The notes: generated from the sequence alone by a model not told the origin. Positions 45,513-54,998 are shown, counted from the stretch's first letter. The stretch: 64,000 bases of DNA from Fibrobacter succinogenes (GCA_902791475.1 CADAWC010000010.1:1-64000), one strand, 5' to 3'. Translations and numbers: made by a program.

Positions 45513-46343
45513 ATGCCACAGAAAAAGATCGCTCTCATTAACGATATCACAGGTTTTGGCAGATGCTCGGTTGCCGTTATGGCTCCCATAGTTTCTGCGA
45601 TGAAAATCCAGGCGGTAGCTGTCCCGACGGCGATTCTTTCGACGCACACGCAGTTTTCGGAATATTATTTTGATGACTATACTCCGAGAATGCGCGACTA
45701 TATTCAGACTTATAAAAATCTGAATATGTCCTTTGACGCCATCGCTACGGGCTTTTTAGGTTCTGAAGAGCAAGTGGATATTGTTATTGACTTCTTCAAG
45801 ACGTTCAAGAAAAAGGGAACGTTTACCTTGGTTGATCCGGTGATGGGTGATTACGGTAAACTCTACGAAACCTACACGCCGACGTTGTGCGAAAAGATGA
45901 AGGCTCTTGTTCATTACGCTGACATCTTGACGCCGAACTTGACGGAACTTTGTACGTTGACCGATAATGAATATCGTATTGACGGATTTACCGACGCTGA
46001 ACTTGCTGAAATGTGTCGCAAGCTTACGGAACAAGGCCCGGAACATATTGTTGTGACCGGCATTCCGTACAACAGTAAGCAAATCATGAATTACGTTTAC
46101 AGCAAGGGTGAAGAACCGCGAATCGTGATGGTGGACCGCATTGGCGGCGATCGCAGCGGAACTGGAGATGTCATCAGTTCTATTATTGCGGGCATGTACT
46201 TGAATGGCCATGACTTTTATGAATCGGTCAAGCGTGCCGCAGAATTTGTAACAAAGTGCATTCGCTACTGCGAAGACAATAACGTTCCCACGCATTGGGG
46301 ACTATGCTTCGAGATGTACCTTCGTGATTTAATGGAGGATTAG
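45513..46343 (+). CDS. Pyridoxamine kinase-like (PdxY/PdxK-ThiD superfamily)
   Basis: 276 residues. Ribokinase-fold vitamin kinase: N-terminal KKIALINDITGFGRCSVAV with the substrate loop, AVPTAILSTHTQF, DPVMGDYGKLY (phosphate/metal region), ILTPNLTELCTLT, and the anion-hole motif GDRSGTGDVISSIIAGM with the catalytic Asp. It phosphorylates B6 vitamers, and related enzymes also accept hydroxymethylpyrimidine. It lies between a CytX-like permease and a radical SAM gene. The stop is directly followed by the next ATG. Salvage of an imported pyrimidine or pyridine is the likely role. Confidence 0.85.
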   Translation: MPQKKIALINDITGFGRCSVAVMAPIVSAMKIQAVAVPTAILSTHTQFSEYYFDDYTPRMRDYIQTYKNLNMSFDAIATGFLGSEEQVDIVIDFFKTFKKKGTFTLVDPVMGDYGKLYETYTPTLCEKMKALVHYADILTPNLTELCTLTDNEYRIDGFTDAELAEMCRKLTEQGPEHIVVTGIPYNSKQIMNYVYSKGEEPRIVMVDRIGGDRSGTGDVISSIIAGMYLNGHDFYESVKRAAEFVTKCIRYCEDNNVPTHWGLCFEMYLRDLMED

Positions 46344-47003
46344 ATGATTGTTTATACTGTAACTGGAAAAGTTGGGCAGGCGGGTTATCTGGATATTGCA
46401 AATAGTGGCGATATTACAGGCAAGAACATCTATGTGAATATGACCAACCGCTGCCCGTGCAGTTGCGTTTTTTGCTTGCGCCAGACAAAGAAAATGATGG
46501 AAGGCAATTCACTTTGGCTTAAGGGTGGGGAACCCAGCGTCAATGCGGTCATGAGTATTTTCGACTCATACGATCTTTCTGTCATCAATGAACTTGTATT
46601 TTGCGGTTACGGGGAACCTCTTGAACGCCTCCACGACGTGTGCAAAGTAATCGACTTGTTGCATGGTAAATATCCAAAATTAAAAGTGCGACTCAATACG
46701 AATGGACTTGCAAATTTGATTCACGGAATGGATGTAACGCCTGAACTTGAAGGTCGCTTTGATACCGTTTCGATTTCGATGAATGCCCCTGATGCCGAAG
46801 AATTCCTGGAGCTTACGAGATCGAGATTTGGTATTCAGTCTTTTGATGCGCTCAAGGAATTTGCTGCTCTTGCGAAAGAGCATGTTCCGAACGTAGTGAT
46901 GACCGTTGTCGAAAAGGTAATGCCCGAAGAAAAAATTGAGCGTTGCCGCCAAATTTGCGCTGATTTAGGTGTGTCGCTGAGAGTAAGACCTTTCGAAGAA
47001 TAG
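46344..47003 (+). CDS. Radical SAM protein, TatD-associated type
   Basis: 219 residues, a short radical SAM protein. NIYVNMTNRCPCSCVFCLRQTK contains the C-x3-C-x2-C cluster motif with an additional Cys; ELVFCGYGEPLERL matches the SAM-binding G-x-G-E-P loop. The form and length match the small family often found next to tatD genes, whose reaction is unknown. Here the partner is not tatD but a vitamin kinase and permease, and the ATG follows the kinase stop with no gap. A role in modifying a vitamin or nucleobase precursor is inference. Confidence 0.85.
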   Translation: MIVYTVTGKVGQAGYLDIANSGDITGKNIYVNMTNRCPCSCVFCLRQTKKMMEGNSLWLKGGEPSVNAVMSIFDSYDLSVINELVFCGYGEPLERLHDVCKVIDLLHGKYPKLKVRLNTNGLANLIHGMDVTPELEGRFDTVSISMNAPDAEEFLELTRSRFGIQSFDALKEFAALAKEHVPNVVMTVVEKVMPEEKIERCRQICADLGVSLRVRPFEE

Positions 47004-47007
47004 AAAC

Positions 47008-47706
47008 TTATTTGTCGGACAACAATCCGAAGATTTGTCCTTTAACAAGCCAGCTTATGCCAAAGAACGTAAGCGCAATGGCCTCGATTATGAAAATTTT
47101 GGCCGGGAATTGAATTGGTAAAATAAGCAGGAACAAAGTGCAGAACATGCCGATGCCGCAGACTCTGTAAATGATATTGCGGATTTTTTTCTGCTTGGTG
47201 TCGCTTTCGCCAAGAGTGAAAAGGAATAGGCTGTTGATAGCCAAAAGTATAAAGAAGATAACTGCCGATATTAAGTGGATGACGTTAGAAACGGCTATAG
47301 GCAACTGGAAAAATCCAACAATCTTGCTATCCGCAGCGGAACAGTCACAAGGGAAAATGACAATCATCAAGCCGAATATGCCTGAGGCTGTTGCGACAAG
47401 TTCATCGCGCCAGTCGTAGCCCTTGTAGCAAATCAGAACGACTGCGGCCGTTGTCAAAATGCCTGCAAGTGCAGGGGTCAAGTAATATGTAGCCGAAATG
47501 GAGAGCGTAGCCCAAAAATCATCGGGGATTTTGGCGGGCTGAGCATGTGCGACGAAAGCCGCGCCGACGAGAGCTATCCACGGGAGAATCATTCCCAAGA
47601 AACCTGCAAAATTTCGGATTCGTTTCATCCAGGATTCTGCGCACCTTTTTGTGATTGCTTTTACGTCTTCAGAATTGCAACTGGGGGTAATTTTTTCCTC
47701 GCTCAT
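47008..47706 (-). CDS. Uncharacterised membrane protein (about six helices)
   Basis: 232 residues. A polar N-terminus with Cys residues (SCNSEDVKAITKRCAESW) is followed by about six membrane helices (for example FAGFLGMILPWIALVGAAFV, YYLTPALAGILTTAAVVLIC, SNVIHLISAVIFFILLAINS). A small conserved-looking phrase FPCDCSAAD lies between helices 3 and 4. No family recognised. It ends 4 bases past the convergent radical SAM stop and starts a long minus-strand block. Confidence 0.7.
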   Translation of the reverse strand: MSEEKITPSCNSEDVKAITKRCAESWMKRIRNFAGFLGMILPWIALVGAAFVAHAQPAKIPDDFWATLSISATYYLTPALAGILTTAAVVLICYKGYDWRDELVATASGIFGLMIVIFPCDCSAADSKIVGFFQLPIAVSNVIHLISAVIFFILLAINSLFLFTLGESDTKQKKIRNIIYRVCGIGMFCTLFLLILPIQFPAKIFIIEAIALTFFGISWLVKGQIFGLLSDK

Positions 47707-47770
47707 AAAGTACCTGCTCTTTTAAGTTGTCTACAGATTGTAATATAACAAACTCTTGAAAATGTTTAGT

Positions 47771-47953
47771 CTATAATTCTACGATAAATCGATAAAAACA
47801 GAGCGCAGAAACGCCGAGAATAAAGATGAGGACGATGATAAATTGCACCGGGTGCTCGTGAAAATCATAATCGGCTTGACCATATGTGAATTTGCCACGG
47901 ATAATTGCGCTTATGAAAAGTGCTAAGAAAAGAATGCCTAAAAGAAGTGTCAT
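47771..47953 (-). CDS. Small two-helix membrane protein (60 residues), tentative
   Basis: MTLLLGILFLALFISAII forms one helix and FIIVLIFILGVSALCFYRFI the other, joined by a polar loop (RGKFTYGQADYDFHEHPV). There is no obvious Shine-Dalgarno sequence. The hairpin topology and position between membrane-protein genes support it, but it is short enough to be chance. Confidence 0.45.
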   Translation of the reverse strand: MTLLLGILFLALFISAIIRGKFTYGQADYDFHEHPVQFIIVLIFILGVSALCFYRFIVEL

Positions 47954-47994
47954 GGCGGATAAAATAGAAATATTATTGTTTAAACTATATGTAG

Positions 47995-48870
47995 TTACTT
48001 TACCTCAGAACCGTTCACTTTACTGATTTCTCCGTCGAAATAGACGAAGTCTCTGTCTTTATTTTTCCATACTGCGCGGAAAACGGTGGGACGCTTGATG
48101 CCATCGGAATAGGTTTTGTAGTTTTCGCACTGTGCTTCCCACGGGGTGTATTCGATGGTTCCGTCGGGTGAAATTTGACCGCGGTCGTTTGTTGTAAACG
48201 AGGTCATTTCGTAAGCGTCGTTGAAGTGGAAAATTCCGGTTGCAGTTTCGCCTTTGTTTGTGATTGTGGCTTCTACAATGTGGTCGTCAATTTGCTTGAA
48301 TGTGATGAAATCTTTTAGGAGTGCTTCTGGCAAAAAGAATGCTTCGGCGAGATAAGTGATGAGGCATGCTTTGTCCATTTCTGGGCCGGTTTGGTCGAAT
48401 AGTGTAACGAGCTTTGCGAGGACGCCCTTCATGCCGCCTTTGCCGTTCTTGTAATAATCGTAGCCTTGGAATGGAATGCCGAACATTTTGCTGTTGATAA
48501 AGGCGAGCCTGTCCGGCGAATCGGCAAAGTCCACATGCGTATAATCGATTTTGAGTCGCGGCTTGTTTACGCCCATCCCGAAATCGACATTTTTGTATTC
48601 CATGATTAAGTGCGAGCGCCTTTCGCTGCCGATGTAACCGCTTGTTTCGAGATATTTTTGAATGAGGGGAGGGAGGCTTGCGATACTCGCGGAATCTAGC
48701 GTTCCGGTAATTGCTGCGGAACTTTGCAATCTTGCCTCGACATCATTGCGGAACTGCGTCTTGACGGGTGAATAGGGAATGTTGAACCAAATCACTAAAA
48801 GTAAAATGAGGGAGACTATGATAATCAAGATGGTCATGAAAATTCTCTTTGCGGGTTTCATTTTTTGCAT
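47995..48870 (-). CDS. Membrane-anchored protein, DUF6544-like
   Basis: 291 residues. An N-terminal membrane anchor (MTILIIIVSLILLLVIWF) is followed by a soluble domain. Its phrases SLPPLIQKYLETSGYIG, FGIPFQGYDYYKNGKGGMKG, MDKACLITYLAEAFFLPEALL and a final WKNKDRDFVYFDG match my memory of the DUF6544 family of unknown function (often in Bacteroidota and Firmicutes). I am moderately sure of the family and claim no function. It follows the next gene by 19 bases. Confidence 0.65.
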   Translation of the reverse strand: MQKMKPAKRIFMTILIIIVSLILLLVIWFNIPYSPVKTQFRNDVEARLQSSAAITGTLDSASIASLPPLIQKYLETSGYIGSERRSHLIMEYKNVDFGMGVNKPRLKIDYTHVDFADSPDRLAFINSKMFGIPFQGYDYYKNGKGGMKGVLAKLVTLFDQTGPEMDKACLITYLAEAFFLPEALLKDFITFKQIDDHIVEATITNKGETATGIFHFNDAYEMTSFTTNDRGQISPDGTIEYTPWEAQCENYKTYSDGIKRPTVFRAVWKNKDRDFVYFDGEISKVNGSEVK

Positions 48871-48889
48871 GATTTTTTAATGCTTGAAA

Positions 48890-49783
48890 TTAATTGGAAC
48901 AACCTTTTGTCGGATTTATTTTTGAATCTTTTGCAAGGCTCTTGATTTTCCTTGCTAAACGCTGGGCGTTGGGATGATATTCATCAATGTCAGGAAGGTT
49001 CAATTTTATCGTTGTTGCGTTTTTGTTATTAGCAAGTTCAATAGATGCGTGTGGATGCATGCATAGGTCTGCGGCCCAGTTGTATTCAATCTCTTGTTGA
49101 TAGTAGGTGATTTCTTCAATGATGTCATGAATCAAGTCTGGGGGTAAATCATTGCGATAACATGAATCAATTTCCGATTTGCCGTCGCCAATATAATTGC
49201 TTTCTATTGTCTTTAGTATGATGGAATCTTTATATACGGAGATATTCACGGTAAGCCATTCAATGCCTGCACTAAGTGATGCGAATACGTTGATGTCACT
49301 GTTTTTATCGGCTTCTGGGTGGTCTGTATAAAATTCATTTATGGATTGTTCTTCTCGTTCCGTTTGAAAAACGAATCCAAAAGCACGATTGTATAGAAAT
49401 TCAAAACCTGAAAGGATTACAAAAAATGCAATAAACGAGAGGGCGAGATAACATGCTCGTTGCTTTTTTGTCTTTTTGCATGTAGTAAAGTAAAATGTAG
49501 ATAAAGGAATAAATGCTGTAATCAGCCCGCAAAAGTAGCATGCGTAAATGTAGGATGGTCGCGCTTCGAATGCATCTTCAGTGACAAAAACTATTCCGAC
49601 AGAAAGACCTGCCGCAATAGAAATGGCTAGCAGAATAGAAATGATTCTTCCGGCAATAAAAAATACTTTGTGGAACTTGGTGGAAATGTTGGAAAATACA
49701 CCAAATAAAAATGGAATTATTGCAAAAATGATAATAAGTACAAGTTTTGCAATAGTCATGAATAATGCGTATGTCGGTTCCAT
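48890..49783 (-). CDS. Uncharacterised membrane protein with soluble C-terminal domain
   Basis: 297 residues. Four membrane helices lie in the first half (LVLIIIFAIIPFLFGVF; IISILLAISIAAGLSVGIVF; CYFCGLITAFIPLSTFYF; LALSFIAFFVILSGFEFLY). A soluble domain of about 150 residues follows, with strand-forming phrases (INVFASLSAGIEWLTVNISV). It ends TKGCSN. I do not recognise it. It is packed between the DUF6544-like and U32-like genes. Confidence 0.65.
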   Translation of the reverse strand: MEPTYALFMTIAKLVLIIIFAIIPFLFGVFSNISTKFHKVFFIAGRIISILLAISIAAGLSVGIVFVTEDAFEARPSYIYACYFCGLITAFIPLSTFYFTTCKKTKKQRACYLALSFIAFFVILSGFEFLYNRAFGFVFQTEREEQSINEFYTDHPEADKNSDINVFASLSAGIEWLTVNISVYKDSIILKTIESNYIGDGKSEIDSCYRNDLPPDLIHDIIEEITYYQQEIEYNWAADLCMHPHASIELANNKNATTIKLNLPDIDEYHPNAQRLARKIKSLAKDSKINPTKGCSN

Positions 49784-49794
49784 ATTTTTTCCGT

Positions 49795-50691
49795 TTAGAA
49801 CAAATCCAGTGTGCTGTCCAAGTAAATTTCTTCGCGGACTTTAAGCTGATGCTCGGGCTTGGTCATGTAGTAAAGCAAAAATTCCAGAATGAGGGCACTG
49901 CCGAGGCTACGGCCTTCGATTTTAAAGTGTCGGAATCCTGCGGGGGCGTAGATGTTTTGAATGTCCTCGATTCCAATAAAGCCGGGATTCTTCATCGCAT
50001 CGGAAAAATGGTAACCCCTTTTGGCTGTGGGCGAGACGCATATATGGTCTTCGCAGTTTTCGCCGAGACTTTTTTGGCTCACGTTCTCGTAGCATTTTTT
50101 GCGGTCGTAGCAGCCGAACCAACAACATTCATTGCATAAAAATTCGACTTTTCGCTTTTGCGCGTTTGTGAGCGTGTTTAATTTGTCAAATTGCTTGTTG
50201 AGCCTAAAATCGGGAACGACATAGCGGAATTCTTCGCGGTCTAGCTCCGTTTTGAACTGCTCAAAATCTGTGATAACTTTTGTCGTTGACGATACGAAAT
50301 AGAAGCCTGGGTACTTTGCTTTGATGTAATTCAGCAACAGGTCGGAATGAACGATGATCCCGTTTTGAACCGCACCGCTTTCGAACATTTCGCACAACTT
50401 ATTGCACTTTCTATCGGCGAGATGTTCTTCGCGAATTAATGAATTGCTGAAGGTGAGCCTCGCCGAAATCCCGTATTCTCGTACGAGTTCTGTGACTTCC
50501 CGCGGCTCAGCTTCGCCAAAGCCAACGCGACCGCCGCCCCAGATGCAGTCGCTTGGCGCCCCATAAATAGAACCGATTTCGCACCATTCGTAAAAATATT
50601 CCCGGTGTTCGCGCCAAAGCGGTAAGAACGCTTTATATAGCTCGTAAAACTCAAATAGTCCGGGGAGGTGGTAGTAGATATTCATTTTCAC
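49795..50691 (-). CDS. Cysteine-rich protein resembling U32 peptidases (UbiU/UbiV-like)
   Basis: 298 residues, about a dozen Cys. The central block FLCNECCWFGCYDRKKCY resembles the cysteine signature of the U32 family, whose members bind Fe-S clusters in O2-independent hydroxylation or tRNA modification. N-terminal parts (SIYGAPSDCIWGGGRVGFGE; ISARLTFSNSLI; NGIIVHSDLLLNYIKAKYPG) suggest the TIM-barrel half. The GTG at 50691 or ATG at 50685 could start it; neither has a Shine-Dalgarno sequence. It follows the acyltransferase gene by 18 bases. Function unassigned. Confidence 0.55.
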   Translation of the reverse strand: MKMNIYYHLPGLFEFYELYKAFLPLWREHREYFYEWCEIGSIYGAPSDCIWGGGRVGFGEAEPREVTELVREYGISARLTFSNSLIREEHLADRKCNKLCEMFESGAVQNGIIVHSDLLLNYIKAKYPGFYFVSSTTKVITDFEQFKTELDREEFRYVVPDFRLNKQFDKLNTLTNAQKRKVEFLCNECCWFGCYDRKKCYENVSQKSLGENCEDHICVSPTAKRGYHFSDAMKNPGFIGIEDIQNIYAPAGFRHFKIEGRSLGSALILEFLLYYMTKPEHQLKVREEIYLDSTLDLF

Positions 50692-50709
50692 ATCATGGTG
50701 TGGAATTTG

Positions 50710-51981
50710 TTATTTCAGATGCTCCACTTCAACTTTTAACCCATGCTTTTGGAGTCGATTGAAAAATTCGTCTTCGATGGAGGTTTCTTGGATGTTTCGT
50801 GTAAAATTAATGAATGCTTTGCCGTTCATGCTGATGACACTGCAGGTGTTGGGAATGTTTTTTTCCGTTCCTAAAATAAAGTAGAGACGATCTATGAAGG
50901 GGCGCATTTCCTCTGGAAGATCCGTGTCACCAAGGTTTGAAATGACAATGCTTATAACAGCGTCGGCTTCTCTCGTGTACAGGTAACTGACAAGCCGATC
51001 CTTAATAACGCAAGGCATGTATTTTACCAGCGGATTCTCCAATGACGCTACGTAGGCTGCGGTCATATTCCGCACTAAATCCTTGTCTTGCAAAAAATCT
51101 TTAAGCTGTTTGCCCATCAGATTACACTTTTGCTGTAGGCTGAGGTTCGATTGCTCGGGAAGAAGAGTAATGCTCTTTTGCGCTGAATAATTGCGCATGG
51201 TTTTGCTTGCAAGAATTTTTCTGACATTGACCGGAATGCCGATGGCGATAGGTTCCTTTTTCTGCTTTTGCTCCTTGGTTTGCAAGTCGTTAATTACTTC
51301 TGCCATAATAGCAGAAAGGAACGTTGTGACCGTGGTGCCGTAGCTATGTGCTTTGGCGATGAGAGCGTCCGTATCGGTGATGCCGATTGTGAAATCCTTT
51401 TGCCCGTTAGGTAGGCGAGTCCCATGCAATTTGTAAGCTTTGGGCTCCTTCAAATTGACGGGGTTCTTGCCTGCATTCTTTGCAAAGGCGTTTTCCGTTT
51501 CTTCATCAAAAGGCTTGTCGTTAAGCGAATAGACGAGGTCGTGTTGAAAGTTTGCTGGAATTTCTGGTAAACCGTGCTTCAGTTCCAGATAACGGTGTAC
51601 GAGCGTGAGCAAGATGACGCTTGCTCCATGACCGTCTGTTAGCGCGTGTAGAACCTCGAGGGCGATGTGCTTTTCACCGTAGAAAATGCGAAAACAATGA
51701 TGTGAAGCCTCTTCCATTCCGTAATAGGCTTGCATGGGCTCTCTATCGGGCCTGATTTTTAACGGCTCGTCGTTTTCCTCAAAGTAGTAGGAACAGGTTC
51801 CTTGCTTTAGTGCTACAAATATGTAGGGAAATCGGATTCTGAGGTCTTCTGCCGCCTGTTGTAGCAGTTCTGGTGAAACAACTTCGTATAGCGTCGCCTG
51901 CATTCTGAACATAGGGCTCCACGTTTTAGTGGCGATCGCCCCATAAATCTGTCCGACGGTATCAAGCTCGTATTTCTTCAT
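50710..51981 (-). CDS. Condensation-fold acyltransferase (alcohol acetyltransferase-like)
   Basis: 423 residues. The H-x3-D-G motif of the chloramphenicol acetyltransferase / condensation-domain superfamily is in EVLHALTDGHGASVIL. The C-terminal half has the second-lobe pattern (FLSAIMAEVINDL; GIPVNVRKIL; ISIVISNLGD). Such proteins transfer acyl groups to alcohols, lipids or peptides. In several Gram-positive genomes relatives sit beside small membrane proteins, as here. It is the first gene of the minus-strand block. Natural substrate unknown. Confidence 0.75.
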   Translation of the reverse strand: MKKYELDTVGQIYGAIATKTWSPMFRMQATLYEVVSPELLQQAAEDLRIRFPYIFVALKQGTCSYYFEENDEPLKIRPDREPMQAYYGMEEASHHCFRIFYGEKHIALEVLHALTDGHGASVILLTLVHRYLELKHGLPEIPANFQHDLVYSLNDKPFDEETENAFAKNAGKNPVNLKEPKAYKLHGTRLPNGQKDFTIGITDTDALIAKAHSYGTTVTTFLSAIMAEVINDLQTKEQKQKKEPIAIGIPVNVRKILASKTMRNYSAQKSITLLPEQSNLSLQQKCNLMGKQLKDFLQDKDLVRNMTAAYVASLENPLVKYMPCVIKDRLVSYLYTREADAVISIVISNLGDTDLPEEMRPFIDRLYFILGTEKNIPNTCSVISMNGKAFINFTRNIQETSIEDEFFNRLQKHGLKVEVEHLK

Positions 51982-52104
51982 TTGTCTGATTTATTGAATG
52001 TCGCAAAAATTATAGCGATTTTTTTCAACTTCAACATCCGGTTTTCCATCTGTTGTGCTAAAATATGGTATATTAAGGGTGTCCAAAGTTATTAGGAGGG
52101 GTAT

Positions 52105-54936
52105 ATGAAAAAGGCGTGTTTGGCTTTTTTGCTTTTTTGTTATTTGGCGGCTTGTAGTGATAGTTCCCCTAGTTTTGTAGATAGTGCTCCCTGCAGTTCC
52201 TCAAAAAAAGTAGATGGGATGATTCTTATTCATGGAGGGGCGGTTACTTTAGGTAGCAACGATTCTAGTTATAGAGTGAATGAACGTCCTGCAATGAATG
52301 TCTTGTTGGATTATGATTTTTATATGGATGTTCATGAGGTGACGTGCGATGATTACCAGAATGCTGTAAAAAATGGAAATCTCAAAGATTTTGGTGAATG
52401 CGAAAATGGCCAATATCCTTTGTCCAATGTGACTTATTACGATGCTGTTTTGTTTGCGAATGCAAAGAGCAAATTGGAAAACTACGATACAGCTTATACA
52501 TACAGCAAGGCCGTTTTTGACAGCGATGGACATTGCACAAATTTAGATGGATTTGCTTTCCATCCAGAAGTAAATGCCTACCGTTTGCCCACAGAATCGG
52601 AATGGGTCTATGCAGCTTCTCGTGGGTGGGACCCTTCGCGAAACAGTTGGAATGCCGATAACGCCGATTTTAAAGTGCACCAAGTCTGTACTGTAGAAAA
52701 AGATTCACTTGGTTTCTGTGATTTGGCGGGCAATGTAAAGGAATGGGTCAATGACTGGGCCGGAAAATTACGTGACACAACTATTGTGAATTTTGTGGGA
52801 AGTGCTGGCGATGGCAATATCGGTGAACGCATTTTGAAAGGTGGCAATTATTCAGATCGTGTATCCAACATGAATGTCGTTTCTCGTGGGGATGACTATA
52901 CGGTAGTTTCCTCCTCTAGGGCAAAACATATCGGTTTCAGGCTTGCTTTGGGGGCGATTCCTTCGCCGACGTGGCTAAGCGTTGGTGGAAACGCTCAATC
53001 AAGTATTGTATCTCCAATAGCAAGTGCTTCGGCTTTGAAACGTTACACAGGAACCAACGATATGATGCTTGCTTTCCGCAATGACCTTAGTGGAAACCTA
53101 GCTTACATAAATTATAAAGACGTTATTCTGACCGTAACGGAAATTAGCGATTCTATTGAAGTTTACCATCCTGATATTTCACCTGATGGGAGAAAGGTGG
53201 CGTTTTGTACCAAGTTTGAAGGTCTCGGTGGTAATTCGCGTCTTTACGTGCGTGATTTGAATGAAATGGGAACGAATCTTGTAAAACTGGATGTTGCAAG
53301 TGCCGCTATTCCTCGGTGGCGTATCCTTGAAAACGGAGATACTGTCATTGTCTATGTTACAGATGCGGGCGATAACAAGGACGATGCGTCTTTTAAAAGA
53401 ACCTCTACTTGGCAGGTCAAGTTTGCAAACGGCAAATTCGGCGTTCCTGAAAAACTTTTTGATGGTGCATACCACGGTGGTATTAGCGAAGACTATTCAC
53501 TTGCTGTAAGTGGAGCTCGCTTGTTGCGCGCTCGCATCGCTAAATCTGGTTCTACAGTTTTAGATGAATCTCTTGATACGGTTTGGTATAATGGCGAGCA
53601 GGCTTGTAATGCATCTCTAGCTCAAGATGGTAGCAAACGCGTTGCGTTCCTGGATTTTGGCGGAACAACCGGCAGAACGTTTGCTAGTGAAAATTATTCC
53701 ACGCACCAGCGCTTGCTTATCGCTGATAGTACGGGTAAATTAATAAAGAGTGTTAAGGCGACATCGGGTTACACATTTGATCATAGCGAATGGGTGAGTG
53801 GTAATGAAAATTCTAACATCGTAGCGACCCTTGCCAATGCAAACGGAGCGCACACGAAAATAGTCCTTGCGAACCTTGCTGACGAAAGTATTGTTGAATT
53901 GGCTGAAGGTGAAGAACTTTGGCATCCGACTTTATGGGTAAAACGCAAAGCAAAAACATTTGGCAATGATAGTGGTGATGTTCAAGTTGGTAGTTCGTCT
54001 TCAACAGAAGAAAATTTTGTACTAAATCTAGATAGCGCAGGAGTGTATTACAACAATTCTGGAGCATGCCCTCGTGCCGCTATTTTCCGCTATAAAATGG
54101 AGCTTTTATGGCATTACAAGGACTATGCCAAAACCGTCATACTTGGATCTTCCCGAGCTTATCACGGAGTCAATCCAAGACTATTTGATGAAAAAATGAA
54201 TGTCGTCAATATGGCGGTTCCCGCTGCTACTATTTATGGGAATATGTCCCTTTTTGAAAATTACATATTGCCCCATATGAAAAATATTAAGCTCGTCATC
54301 ACTTCCATCGACATTGATCGTGGGTACCTTACGGGACAAGACTCCGAAAATATCTTCTACAAGACCTATAAATCTTATCCTGGTTACGTTTATGACGAAA
54401 ACCACAATTTCTGGAAAGATGGGTATCCCGAAGGACTTTTTCAGGCTACGTATGAAAGCCCTGGTGGTGATTCTTTGTTGGAGCAAAAGATGCGGGAGGA
54501 TCTGGGTTATTATTCCTTATTTGGTTCATCCTGGGCGACAACGTCAGTTTGGGTTCGAGAAGATTCTTGTTGGATGGATAAAAAATCAGATATATACAGG
54601 ATGAATTTTGGACTTTTAGAGCGTCTTTTACAAATTTGCAAAGAGAATAATATCTTTGTTATAGGCGTCTTGTTCCCGCAAGATCCAAAATACAAGAATA
54701 CGGGGGCTTATGGTTATACGGGGCTTCGCCGAAGTGAAGCGCCCGCTTTAATCCAAGAAATATCTGATTTGAGTAAAGTTTATTCGAATTTTATATTGGT
54801 TGACGAAAACAAAATGGGAGACCACGATTATACGGACATCATGGGGTATGACAATAGTCATATTTCGGATTATGGAGCTCAACAGCTGACTCATCGTTTA
54901 GATTCTTTGGTTCACACGCTAGATATTGAATTTTGA
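52105..54936 (+). CDS. Fibrobacter-type multidomain lipoprotein (TIGR02171-like)
   Basis: 943 residues. Signal peptide with lipobox-like LAACS. Residues about 35-285 form a formylglycine-synthase-like domain (MILIHGGAVTLGSN; EVTCDDYQNA; YRLPTESEWVYAASRGWDP; DLAGNVKEWVNDW; IGFRLALG). A TolB-like propeller follows (YHPDISPDGRKVAFCTKFEG). The last 270 residues resemble an SGNH-hydrolase-like fold (VILGSSRAYHGVNPRLFDE; DNSHISDYGAQQL). This matches my memory of a large F. succinogenes paralogous family (TIGR02171) of unknown function. AGGAGG lies before the ATG and TATATT at 52069. It is probably anchored to the outer membrane. Confidence 0.8.
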   Translation: MKKACLAFLLFCYLAACSDSSPSFVDSAPCSSSKKVDGMILIHGGAVTLGSNDSSYRVNERPAMNVLLDYDFYMDVHEVTCDDYQNAVKNGNLKDFGECENGQYPLSNVTYYDAVLFANAKSKLENYDTAYTYSKAVFDSDGHCTNLDGFAFHPEVNAYRLPTESEWVYAASRGWDPSRNSWNADNADFKVHQVCTVEKDSLGFCDLAGNVKEWVNDWAGKLRDTTIVNFVGSAGDGNIGERILKGGNYSDRVSNMNVVSRGDDYTVVSSSRAKHIGFRLALGAIPSPTWLSVGGNAQSSIVSPIASASALKRYTGTNDMMLAFRNDLSGNLAYINYKDVILTVTEISDSIEVYHPDISPDGRKVAFCTKFEGLGGNSRLYVRDLNEMGTNLVKLDVASAAIPRWRILENGDTVIVYVTDAGDNKDDASFKRTSTWQVKFANGKFGVPEKLFDGAYHGGISEDYSLAVSGARLLRARIAKSGSTVLDESLDTVWYNGEQACNASLAQDGSKRVAFLDFGGTTGRTFASENYSTHQRLLIADSTGKLIKSVKATSGYTFDHSEWVSGNENSNIVATLANANGAHTKIVLANLADESIVELAEGEELWHPTLWVKRKAKTFGNDSGDVQVGSSSSTEENFVLNLDSAGVYYNNSGACPRAAIFRYKMELLWHYKDYAKTVILGSSRAYHGVNPRLFDEKMNVVNMAVPAATIYGNMSLFENYILPHMKNIKLVITSIDIDRGYLTGQDSENIFYKTYKSYPGYVYDENHNFWKDGYPEGLFQATYESPGGDSLLEQKMREDLGYYSLFGSSWATTSVWVREDSCWMDKKSDIYRMNFGLLERLLQICKENNIFVIGVLFPQDPKYKNTGAYGYTGLRRSEAPALIQEISDLSKVYSNFILVDENKMGDHDYTDIMGYDNSHISDYGAQQLTHRLDSLVHTLDIEF

Positions 54937-54998
54937 AAAGAATCGCCATGATTATATATTAAAAGCTTTGACAAAAAATTTTTGGTGAAAATAAGGAC

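Noticed and set aside
52105..52960. A functional sulfatase-activating formylglycine-generating enzyme
   Set aside because: The domain is only one part of a Fibrobacter-type surface lipoprotein; the fold is also used for non-catalytic binding, and I could not confirm the catalytic Cys pair.
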